64,000 bases of DNA from Leptodontidium sp. MPI-SDFR-AT-0119 (Eukaryota; Ascomycota; Leotiomycetes; Helotiales; Leptodontidiaceae). The stretch spans positions 1,054,001 to 1,118,000 of the forward strand of contig JAHLEZ010000006.1 of assembly GCA_020726505.1 (NCBI GenBank). Direction: 5' to 3'. Made by a program: the position numbers and the translations under genes. The notes below the pieces were generated by a model, which saw only the letters and a program-made list of their open reading frames with translations, made no database searches and was not told where the DNA came from. This document shows positions 55,832 through 64,000 of the stretch, in pieces (positions within the stretch are counted from its first letter, which is position 1; every line of letters starts with the position of its first letter).

Positions 55832-56725
55832 ATGTCAACCCCCAAACCCACGATAATCGACGACAAATCCCCGCACTGCATCCCCTTCATCCTCTCCCTC
55901 CTATCCGCACACCCTCCCTCCTCCCAATCCCCCTTCATAATCGGCCTCAACGGCGTGCAAGGCGCCGGGAAAACAACTCTCGTCTCAGCCCTCTCCTCCA
56001 CCCTCAACGCCCGCGGTCTACGCACCTTAGTATGCAGCATCGACGACCTCTACCTCCAGCATGCGGACCAGGTCTCTCTCGCCGAGACACACAAAGACAA
56101 CCCTCTAGTCCAACACCGCGGTGAACCAGGCACGCACGATATGGTTCTCGCGCGGGAACTATTCAGCGCACTGCGAGAAGGCAGGGAAGTCGCGGTGCCG
56201 GAATACGATAAGAGTTTGTTCGGGGGCCAAGGGGATCGCGTGGATCCCAAGGAGTGGAAAGTCGTGAATAAGCCTGGAGAGGAGAAGGTGCAGGTCATTA
56301 TTTTCGAGGGGTGGTGTGTGGGGTTCCGGGCGTTGGGGGAGGAGGGCGTGAGGAGGAAGAGGGAGGGTGCGAGTCGGACGTTGGGTGGACATCGGGTTGA
56401 GGATTTGCTGTTTGTGGATGGGAAGTTGGAGGGATATGAGGTTGTTAATGAGACGTTTGATGCGTTTATTCATATTGATGCTGAGGAGACAGAGTTTGTT
56501 TATGGCTGGAGGCAGGAGCAGGAGGCGGCGTTGAGGAGGGAGAAGGGGAGCGGTATGAGTGAGGAGATGGTGGTGAGGTTTGTGGATAGCTATTATCCGG
56601 CTTATGAGCTTTACACGGAGGCGTTGAGGGAAGGGTTCTTTAAGGGGAGGGAGGATGGCGAGGGGAGGCAGTTGAGGTTGGTAGTTGGGAGGGATAGGAA
56701 GGTTAAGGAGGTGATCAAGATATAA
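55832..56725 (+). CDS. tda10: Tda10-type P-loop kinase (glycerate-kinase-like)
   Basis: Single-exon gene; start at 55832 (MSTPKPTIIDDKSP) preferred over an in-frame ATG 72 bp upstream, giving 297 residues. A Walker A motif, GLNGVQGAGKTTL, lies near residue 38. A Walker-B-like strand with LVCSIDDLYL follows, then HRGEPGTHDM, VPEYDKSLFGGQGDR and IIFEGWCVGF. These are hallmarks of the yeast Tda10/YGR205W family, related to plant D-glycerate 3-kinase and phosphoribulokinase folds. The plant enzyme phosphorylates D-glycerate; the fungal substrate is not established to my knowledge. The 3' half shows strong G-rich codon bias (GAG, AGG, GGG) compared with the C-rich 5' half, a striking within-gene strand asymmetry. 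Confidence 0.9.
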   Translation: MSTPKPTIIDDKSPHCIPFILSLLSAHPPSSQSPFIIGLNGVQGAGKTTLVSALSSTLNARGLRTLVCSIDDLYLQHADQVSLAETHKDNPLVQHRGEPGTHDMVLARELFSALREGREVAVPEYDKSLFGGQGDRVDPKEWKVVNKPGEEKVQVIIFEGWCVGFRALGEEGVRRKREGASRTLGGHRVEDLLFVDGKLEGYEVVNETFDAFIHIDAEETEFVYGWRQEQEAALRREKGSGMSEEMVVRFVDSYYPAYELYTEALREGFFKGREDGEGRQLRLVVGRDRKVKEVIKI

Positions 56726-57077
56726 GCGAGGGCAGAGAGGAGGGCTGCCAGCTTCAGTCTGTAATAACTCGTTGAAATTGCTATAATGCTAAGGCAAATG
56801 GGTATTGAGTCAACTCCAGAAATTCTACTCCTTTTCCCATTGTCATATCATAGCCATGACTCCATGCAAATATTAATATCGTTCCACATGCTTTTTGTTT
56901 TCCCATACCAACCATGCACCAGATCAACACCTCGGATGTAATGCTCAGCAAAAGTGCACACATTGTCGGCTCCAATAAACACCTCTCGCCTTCGGGTCTC
57001 ACTCCTAGTTGCTCATTGAAACGCGCCATCTCAATAACAAGACCAGCAATGCAGGACAAGACACGGATTGCAGTGCC
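56726..57077. other. Convergent 3' intergenic region
   Basis: 352 bp between the stops of tda10 (plus) and the ECM11 gene (minus). Nothing beyond expected 3' UTRs. Confidence 0.5.
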
Positions 57078-58436
57078 TCACTTCGACCGGAGTAAGGACT
57101 GTCCAGTGACCGCCATTCCGTCAAGTCGCTTGTCAATCTTGCCAGCTTCGTTTTGGATAGCCTTCTGTCTCTGATTGATCTCCTCCTCGAATTGCTCTGC
57201 TGCCTCACGCTTCTCTCTCTTCTTCGCCTTGAGTTTCTTCATCAATTCTCCAAGCTTATCAATGAAAATATCACCAGCCTGGTCCCATTCATCCGTTGAA
57301 AGACTCTCATAGAATGGATACTGCTCTTTATCTGGGTCCAGCTTGATGTAGTAGGCCATCTTCTTCTCCAATGTGACTTTACGGCCTTGAAGCTCGTCTG
57401 GTAGCTTGAAAGGCTTGGCGTTGGGTACCATATCCCAACCCTCATTCTGGAGATCTGAGTATTTCATCCGCTTGAGCTCCTCAACTGAATAGTCTGGAAT
57501 GAGACGATCGTCGACAATCTTCTTCTCGCCGTGTCCATTCGCGGGGTCTTGAAGGTTTTGGGAACTATGGAAAGGTGGAGTCATTCGAGATCTGCGTTGG
57601 CGGGTTGGACTGGGGACAGGTGTGGCCTGTTCAGTACCGTCACTGCTGGTCTGGTTGTTGATCAAGCGAAGTGTGGCATCTGGATGTCCATTAGGGTACT
57701 CAAGGTCGTCAGCCTCGTCGTCTTCGCCAAGAAGGTCTGGTCCTGAGCCACGAGCGACTGGAGCACGAGGTACATCGCGAGAGCGAGATCGCTTCCTGGA
57801 TCCTTGATCACGGAAGGAATCGGTATTTCCATGCCCATTCCGGAGTTGAAGATTATGATGCTGCTTGTTTCCTTCGAAACGTCCAGCGACAGCGAATTGT
57901 TGTTGTCTCTGCGAGTGGTGGTCGGTTTTGGTGTTGATTAACGGGGATCGGCTCTGCTTGTATTGAATGGTGTGGACTTCTTTCGTGCCCGCATGCTCAA
58001 CGTAGGGGCGGCGGTTTTGTTCGTAGCCATGGCCTCCCTCTACAGAGAATTCACTGTCAACGTCGTCGTCATATTGTACGGGTTGGGGCTCGAAACCAAT
58101 ATCGCTCTTAGTACGGTCGAAGTCTGATGCCACAGTGGTATCTTCCAATGTATCCTTCCGATATTGAGTCTCCTTGTGGAAGTCCTCGATGCCGTGATCG
58201 TATCCCTCTTGCTGGTATTGGTTGTTGGGGAACGTGCTGCGTTCACCGAATTGGTTGGAGGCATACGCTGGGCCAGGATCAATATTGGCTGTTGCTGAGT
58301 TGCCAGACTTCATCGATATTTTCAAACCTTGAGCTGGTGCACGTTCCGGGCGGACTTTGTTGACAGGCTGAACAAGAGGTGGCGTGGTTGTACGTCCATT
58401 GCCAACTGGGACGCGCTCGGTGACGAAGCGATTCAT
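57078..58436 (-). CDS. ecm11: ECM11-domain protein
   Basis: Single-exon gene of 452 residues (MNRFVTERVPVGNGRTTT). Residues 1-310 are disordered, with a Lys-Ser motif (GLKISMKSG) and basic patches (GSRKRSRSRDVPRAP). The C-terminal 130 residues match the ECM11 domain: PDYSVEELKRMKYSDLQNEG, YPFYESLSTDEWDQAGDIFI and a coiled coil (KLGELMKKLKAKKREKREAA). In budding yeast Ecm11 is a SUMOylated component of the synaptonemal-complex central element working with Gmc2. In filamentous ascomycetes the domain is widespread, also in species where a synaptonemal complex is reduced or absent, so the ancestral role may differ. Family assignment is by memory of the C-terminal motif, not a search. Confidence 0.8.
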   Translation of the reverse strand: MNRFVTERVPVGNGRTTTPPLVQPVNKVRPERAPAQGLKISMKSGNSATANIDPGPAYASNQFGERSTFPNNQYQQEGYDHGIEDFHKETQYRKDTLEDTTVASDFDRTKSDIGFEPQPVQYDDDVDSEFSVEGGHGYEQNRRPYVEHAGTKEVHTIQYKQSRSPLINTKTDHHSQRQQQFAVAGRFEGNKQHHNLQLRNGHGNTDSFRDQGSRKRSRSRDVPRAPVARGSGPDLLGEDDEADDLEYPNGHPDATLRLINNQTSSDGTEQATPVPSPTRQRRSRMTPPFHSSQNLQDPANGHGEKKIVDDRLIPDYSVEELKRMKYSDLQNEGWDMVPNAKPFKLPDELQGRKVTLEKKMAYYIKLDPDKEQYPFYESLSTDEWDQAGDIFIDKLGELMKKLKAKKREKREAAEQFEEEINQRQKAIQNEAGKIDKRLDGMAVTGQSLLRSK

Positions 58437-59130
58437 CGTGAGCTTGGTTTACTGAGATGAATGGCAGAGCTGTGAGATGTTTGGACAGGCTTGAGACTAG
58501 ATTAGATTGTCTGGCAGCCTAAGCTCACTGGCAGCCTCGCAGTGACGGACAATAGATTTTTTCTTCTTCAAGGACTGCGATACGGAATAGTTGGAGGCTG
58601 TATTCAATTGAGAAATGGTAGACAGGGCGACAGGTTCAGGTGCTCACCGAAGCTGGATATCGGTCGTTTGATGTCGAGGTCGAGGAACCTGGAAGACGCG
58701 CTACTTCGAACGATGGACATCGAGATCGAGTTCCCAGCGCGCCTAAAAGTCTGACCACGTGATAGCGCGTAAACTGCCCCGGGGGGGGGGGGGGGGGGGA
58801 GGGTTTGGATGAAGATCTTCAAAACGGTTTGAATGCCTGTGTATTGTGCAATTTCGAAGAAAGTGGCTTGTTTCTGTTGGGAATTCCCCATTGCTTGTAT
58901 CTAATGACTGGGCGGGTATATTCACTCCTAAATATACTATATATGGATTTTGTCACCAAGTATCTAGACAGCAAGGGAAGTAACTTTGTTATTGTTTTCT
59001 GGCAAGACACTTGGACAACATAGCATTTCATTGCTCTGATAGCTGTCTGATTCCCACACTCCGAGCTGAATGGGACTCCAGGAACGCCTCTGGTAGTCTC
59101 TTGATCTTGCTTAACAGCTTGACTTGTGCA
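58437..59130. promoter_or_regulatory. Region upstream of the ECM11 gene, with G19 tract
   Basis: About 690 bp. Going upstream from the ECM11 start it carries a CACGTG palindrome (58756-58761) and an uninterrupted run of 19 G (58781-58799) on the plus strand. It should also include the rkm5 3' UTR. The G-run could form a quadruplex or simply be unstable. Confidence 0.45.
58781..58799 (+). repeat. Homopolymer G19
   Basis: Nineteen G in a row preceded by four C. The exact length is doubtful in any assembly because polymerases and sequencers slip on such tracts. Confidence 0.8.
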
Positions 59131-60081
59131 TTAAACTGTCTGCTCTCTCAAGACGCCAATGTGTATCACAAATCCCGAGTCTGACTTCAAGCCGTTGATG
59201 AGGTCTTCATCTGGAATTCGCCATACCCGAAACACTTTGTGGAATTCCTTGAGCCACCCTTCGAAAACTTCGGATGAACGTAGCTGCTGTGCTACAATAC
59301 AGACAGCCGGCTCCTCCTCCGCATCGTCTGATATCCTCAGCCTACAGGCATCAACACAAGTCTGTACCAAGGGCTCGATGAGAGCATCATTGTAGATGCA
59401 ATCACAAGCTATCACAGCATCAAAGCTCTTCTTCGAATCACGGCCTGTTAGCGAAGCTGTTACTACGTCCGTCTCCCAATCTAATGGCCTTGCGCTGATA
59501 TTACTCGCTGCTTGCAGCGAACTTGTTGGTGCCGAACCCCTTTTTGGTTTTGATGAGCTCTTGCGGCCCTTGCCTGCTGAAGATGTTTCTTGTCGATTCT
59601 GGATTACATTCTGATTCAGAAGCTTCATAACATAGTCTTGGTCTGTCAAGACATATGAACTGATGAGGGGCTCTAACGAAAGGCCGATAATCCCAGATAT
59701 GCCACATCCGAGCTCAAGAACGGTGGAGTCGGAGTCAAGAATGCCAAGTTTGAAGAGAAAGTTGGTGGAGGTTATCCATCTCGCGAAAAGAGGGGTAATC
59801 TTCCATACGACTGCAAAGATCCGTCAGTTTGATGCACCCCGCAAACGAGATAAACACAGACCTGCACCGGTCGTACCTCCTCCTCGATTCGATGATAGTA
59901 TTGTCGGTGATTGGGTGATTGACAGGTCACGATCACCAATTGTCAACTCCAAGAGTGTGGCTTTTGAATCGACGAACCCAAGATTCTGAGAGGGGATGGA
60001 CTGCGAAAAGAGAAGAAAGGATTCAGTTTCGGGGTCGTCTATCTCCTCGCCAAGAGTCTCCAATAACATTGAACTACTCAT
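59131..60081 (-). CDS. rkm5: Ribosomal lysine N-methyltransferase 5 (Rkm5-type)
   Basis: SAM-dependent seven-beta-strand methyltransferase; yeast Rkm5 methylates a lysine of ribosomal protein uL1 (Rpl1). Two exons, 60081-59862 and 59810-59131 (51-nt intron), give 299 residues. The N-terminus reads MSSSMLLETLGEEIDDPETE. The intron joins GGGTTGA to VVWKITPLFARW. The SAM-binding motif I is VLELGCGISGIIGLSL, followed by YVLTDQDYVMKLL, then the substrate-side motif DAVIACDCIYNDALIEP in place of the NPPY of other families. A basic Lys/Ser insert (KGRKSSSKPKRGSAPTSS) lies in the middle, as in relatives. The C-terminus SGFVIHIGVLRE is typical. Confidence 0.88.
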
Positions 60082-60939
60082 CGGCAAGACTTGGATCAAC
60101 CGAGCGAGGCGTCAGAATCCTCAACCAATATCCCTAGCCATTCAGGGACGGAGGTTTGACCTCTTGCTTCTGTGTAACTAACCGCTTCGCAGTTCTCCAA
60201 GGAGCAAGGCTGAGCTCACTTGATTATTTGCCCAGGCTTGGCCAGACTCAGGATGAAGGAGTTGAGACGGCGAGACAAAGGATGTTGCCGTGGCAGGCCA
60301 GGACAGGACACGTCGGCGGGCTTGGTAGCCGGCTGGCTCGCTGGCAGCGGACGTAAGATTACTTACGTCTCTGACCTGAGGCAGAGAGTGAACGTCGGCT
60401 GGGTACTTGGAGCAGAGAAGATTTGTTGGGAGTTCTGCACAGCACATAGAAAAGGGAAATAGAAAACAGATCAACAGCTTTAACGAGAACTTGCTACTAG
60501 ACTACTGTACTGGAGTGCTCCACCACACTCGATCTGTAAATCAGTATCAGTAAATCTACGCAAGGACCCTGATAGGGCCGACGCGGGGGGAGCAGAAAAA
60601 GGGAGCATCCCCGAAGTCGTGCAGGGACACCGGGGAGTGCTGCAGTGATGAATCAATCTTGGTGGGTGGAGAGTGGAGCTAGTCTAGCTTAGCTTGGGCG
60701 GTGGCCGGAACGGCGCATTTACCTGCAAGGTCATGACGATTGTCCCATCCCCGAAGCTCTCAACTCTTTCTCGATATCCTTCCATCATCCCCCCCCACAA
60801 CACTTCACTTCACTTCCCCAGGTCTCTCTATACTCTGTGTGCGATCATTTATCGAGTCGCAGTCCTCTTCTTGTGCGTTGTTTACATCCACAATACCCCA
60901 GCCACAGAACTCGAGCTTCCCAACAAGCTTCTGTCCACG
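60082..60939. promoter_or_regulatory. Divergent promoter region rkm5 / acyl-CoA synthetase
   Basis: 858 bp between divergent start codons. Near the acyl-CoA synthetase start the plus strand has long CT/CA-rich tracts (60755-60830), common in strongly expressed fungal promoters. No RNA gene recognised. Confidence 0.45.
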
Positions 60940-63125
60940 ATGTCTCTCAAGAACATCCAGCCCCAGCCTAAAATCTACCACCAGCCGCCCTTCAGCGTCG
61001 AGGCCCCAGGATACCAGGCAGTTGAGGGCGAGACGATCCCCCGCAGACATCCTTTGTCTGTGAACAAGCTCCAGGATCGCCCGGCCGAAGGCATCGAGAC
61101 CCTTTTCGATATTGTGAAGCTCAGCTCAGAGAAGTATGGCAACGCCAAGGCGTTGGGCACCCGGAAGCTCATCAAGACGCACCAAGAGACCAAGAAGGTC
61201 AAGAAGATAGTAGATGGCCAAGAGACAGAGGTCGACAAGAAATGGACATACTTCGAGCTCAGCGGATATGAATACTTGAGCTTCCACGACTACGAGAAGT
61301 TGATCCTACAAATTGGCGCTGGTTACAGAAAGCTCGGACTGACCAAAGACGATCGGGTACACATCTTCGCAGCTACCAGCGCTCACTGGCTGGCAACTGC
61401 ACATGGCGCTGTTTCCCAATCGATGCCAATTGTGACTGCTTACGATACTTTGGGCGAGGAAGGCCTGAAGCACTCTCTGGTGGCAACCAAGGCCAAAGCT
61501 ATCTTCCTCGACCCTCATCTTCTGCCCACTCTCATAAAGCCCCTCCAAGAGGCGACCGAAATCAAATATGTTATCTGGAACAGCCAGCATGAGGTCAAGC
61601 AAGAAAATGTTGACGCTCTCAAGAAGGCACACGACCGATTGACAATTTTGAGCTTTGAGGAGCTGCGAAAGCTCGGAGAGAGCAATCCAGTTGAGCCTGT
61701 ACCGCCGTCCTCTGATGACCTCTGCTGCATCATGTACACCTCTGGATCTACTGGCCCTCCAAAGGGTGTTCCTCTCAAGCACAAGGCTGTTGTTGGCGCA
61801 AGTATGTACAACCCCGAATTTGCCAAGACATATACTAATAAATGTAGTCGCCGGTGTCAGTGTGATCGTGCACCCATATCTCGGTCCAGGCGACGGCCTC
61901 TTAACCTACCTACCTCTCGCTCATATCCTCGAATTTGTCTTTGAGAACGCGTGCCTCTACTGGGGTGGAACTATGGGCTACGGAAACCCAAAGACATTGT
62001 CAGATACATCCGTGAAGAATTGCAAGGGAGATATTCGCGAGTTCAAGCCAACAGTTCTTGTTGGTGTCCCAGCTGTCTGGGAGTCCGTCAAGAAGGGCAT
62101 TGTCGCAAAGGTCAATTCTGGAAGCCCTATTGTGAAGAACCTCTTCTGGGGTGCACTCTGGGCCAAGCAAAATCTACTCCACTACGGATTGCCAGGAGTT
62201 AGCGTTCTTGACTCTGTGGTGTTCAAGAAGGTCAAAGAAGCAACTGGTGGCCGGTTGAGAATTTGCATGAATGGAGGTGGGCCAATTGCGAAGGATACAC
62301 AGAGATTCATATCAATGGCCATCACTCCTATGGTCAGCGGTTATGGTTTGACCGAGACTACGGCCATGGGAGCGCTGATGGACCCTATGGAATGGACTGA
62401 TGAGGCCCTCGGTGACATTCCTGGGTCTGTGGAGATTAAGCTGGTTGATTTCCCTGATGCCGGATACTATGCTAAGAACAAGCCCAACCCCCAAGGAGAG
62501 ATCTGGATAAGAGGTGTCACTGTCATGGAAGGGTACTACAACGACGAAGAGCAGACCAAGGAGGCACTCAGCCCAGATGGATGGTTCAAGACCGGAGATA
62601 TCGGAGAGTGGGACAAGAACGGACATTTGAAGATTATCGACCGAAAGAAGAATTTGGTCAAGACTCTCAACGGCGAGTACATTGCTCTCGAGAAGTTGGA
62701 GTCTGTGTACAGAGCTGCAACCGTTGTGGCCAACATCTGCGTGTATGCAGATCAACAACGTACTAAGCCTGTAGCGATTATCGTCCCTGCCGAGCCAGCA
62801 TTGAAGAAGCTTGCCGAGAGGATTGGTGTTCAGGGCAACGGTATCGAGGATTTGGTCCACAACCAAAAAGTTCAAGACGCAGTTCTGAAGGAGCTGCAAC
62901 AAGCCGGCCGAGCTGGTGGATTGAGCGGCATTGAGATCATTGAGGGATCAGTGTTGGCAGATGAGGAGTGGACACCACAAAACGTAAGCTTCTCCATACT
63001 TACATGATCACTCCTTACTAACGAGACAACAGAACATGGTCACTTCAGCCCAGAAGCTCAACCGCAAGCTGATCCTGCAGACATACAAGAAAGAAGTCGA
63101 TGCTGCTTACGCCCGGAATGGTTAG
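60940..63125 (+). CDS. Long-chain fatty acyl-CoA synthetase (Faa1/Faa4-type)
   Basis: Activates long-chain fatty acids to acyl-CoA with ATP via an acyl-AMP intermediate, for lipid synthesis, uptake and beta-oxidation. Three exons (60940-61801, 61848-62983, 63033-63125) give 696 residues, family-typical. The start MSLKNIQPQPKIYHQPPFSV is followed by LGEEGLKHSLVATKAKAIFL. The AMP-binding signature is CIMYTSGSTGPPKGVPLKH, with LTYLPLAHILEF, CMNGGGPIAKDTQRF and SGYGLTETTAMG. The hinge and fatty-acid signature region is DGWFKTGDIGEWDKNGHLKI with RKKNLVKTLNGEYIALEKLE. No transmembrane anchor or PTS1 (C-terminus YARNG), so cytosolic, lipid-droplet or ER association is likely. It could supply substrate to the peroxisomal Fox2 pathway encoded elsewhere in this window. 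Confidence 0.94.
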
Positions 63126-63422
63126 GTGATTGTCTGGTCTGGGCTACGGCAAGGCTTTGTCTGGATGGGGGTTGGGGAAGTGGCGTGGAGAAAAAACAGT
63201 ACTTCGGTTTGAGCGTCTTTTTTGGGTTGGTGATGCTTGTATGATATCTGTCTGTCGTGCCAGAAATTCGAAGTTTTTTTTTTTCCCATCGTTTCGCTAA
63301 CATCAATCATATTTATTAATGAATCTGATTCTGTGCCTTTCTTCTCTGGTTTACAGGGGGTGTAGTTCCACTACTCCATCATCCATATTATAATGTCTTT
63401 CATTCATCCATCCATTAATCAA
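63126..63422. other. Convergent 3' region
   Basis: 297 bp between the acyl-CoA synthetase stop (plus) and the stop of the right-edge gene (minus). Contains a T-run near 63275-63285; otherwise only 3' UTR sequence. Confidence 0.5.
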
Positions 63423-64000
63423 TCACAAAGCAAGTTCATCCTCACTATCATCAATAACCTCCTTCTCAAACCTCCTCTCCTTCTCACCACCCCCCTCCCC
63501 TCCAGCTCCATCGTCCACCCCAACCCCAAGCTCCAACAACTCCTCGTCACCCTCAGGCTCCTCAATCGGCGGCGCCAACGCATCTTCACTTCCCTGCCAC
63601 TGTGGCGGCGGTGGCGGTAATTCCTCCTCATCCTCTTCCGCCCATCCGTAGTCCTCGTCGTCTTCTGCGTCGCTGTCTGGGATCTCTAGATCTGTGGCTG
63701 AGAGTTTGCGTTTCTGTGGGAGGGAGGGGTGGGTTGGTGGTGCTTGTGCGGTGGTGGTGTGAGGGAGGTGACGTTTTTGGGGGGAGGGTTGGGCGGGGAA
63801 TGTTCTTGTGAGGGGGAGAGTAAGGGGGTGGATGCCTGCCTGTTATAGGGTGTTAACGGGAATAGGTAATAGGAATGGTAATGGGAAGTGTGATGGGGAA
63901 AGAAAGTAAATATAGGGACCAACATACCTCACCAATCCCAAACCCAACCAACCTCTTCCCACTAATAGCCACACCCTCCGCCTTCACCACCCTCGCTAAC
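63423..64000 (-). CDS. 3' end of an unrecognised gene (partial, runs off the right edge)
   Basis: Two terminal exons, 64000-63928 and 63839-63423, with an 88-nt GT-AG intron, are in frame. The first reads ARVVKAEGVAISGKRLVGFG. The second starts AGIHPLTLPLTRTF, passes a basic Pro-rich part (PQKRKLSATDLEIPDSDAED) and becomes very acidic and Pro-rich (DEEELPPPPPQWQGSEDALA) up to DDSEDELAL and a stop. It looks like the disordered C-terminal tail of a nuclear protein. I do not recognise the family from this tail; the domain lies beyond the window. Confidence 0.6.

Noticed and set aside
1..64000. CRISPR arrays, bacterial operons, Shine-Dalgarno sites, riboswitches, biosynthetic gene cluster
   Set aside because: The DNA is eukaryotic with spliced genes; no spaced direct-repeat arrays are present, and no polyketide synthase, NRPS or terpene synthase core gene was seen.

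Overview
The window is nuclear DNA of a filamentous ascomycete (Pezizomycotina). The evidence is the many short GT-AG introns (about 45-90 nt, branch sites near RCTRAC) and the gene families present: HET, 2EXR, DUF3292, ascomycete Sec5/ORC4/ECM11 and two zinc-finger regulators. The small cysteine-rich secreted protein and general gene content would suit a Leotiomycete, but that is a guess. There is no operon logic. Genes are monocistronic, and several housekeeping pairs share short divergent promoters: sec5/idh1, rot1/fau1 and sme1/mtr10.

Layout. 0-12 kb is sparse: a decayed chloroperoxidase/peroxygenase gene, a BED-like plus Zn2Cys6 regulator, a secreted cysteine-repeat protein and a 2EXR-domain gene with an awkward middle exon. 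12.8-30 kb is conserved housekeeping DNA: exocyst Sec5, mitochondrial NAD-isocitrate dehydrogenase subunit 1, a small zinc-finger gene, a membrane-anchored histidine acid phosphatase, Rot1, 5-formyl-THF cyclo-ligase, SmE and the karyopherin Mtr10. 30-38 kb is gene-poor and holds the most unusual item (below), an alpha/beta-hydrolase remnant, a broken HET gene and an acidic hypothetical gene. 38-51.4 kb holds a DUF3292 membrane protein, ORC4 with a PHD finger and AT-hooks, a polyproline protein and the peroxisomal multifunctional enzyme Fox2. 51.4-55.8 kb is a graveyard of broken genes (galactose oxidase, an APH-like kinase with a 4-bp duplication, an SRPK-like kinase tail). 55.8-64 kb holds a Tda10-type P-loop kinase, ECM11, RKM5, a long-chain acyl-CoA synthetase and the 3' end of an unrecognised gene.

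Main finding. At 31087-31350 on the minus strand a complete tRNA-Pro(CGG) can be read only after removing three 54-nt GT-AG introns with fungal donor, branch and acceptor signals (D-loop, anticodon stem, acceptor stem), plus one ordinary 30-nt intron at position 37/38. Each removal restores tRNA structure; the 3' acceptor-stem half becomes perfectly complementary only when the third intron is joined out. No T4 run lies inside the unit, and a T7 run follows 16 nt after it. This predicts a tRNA that needs both the spliceosome and the tRNA splicing endonuclease, a combination I do not know from any described tRNA gene.

Functional links: Faa-type acyl-CoA synthetase and Fox2 both feed or perform peroxisomal fatty-acid beta-oxidation; Idh1 sits in the TCA cycle; SmE belongs to the spliceosome that the split tRNA would need. 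These links are biochemical and do not imply co-regulation.
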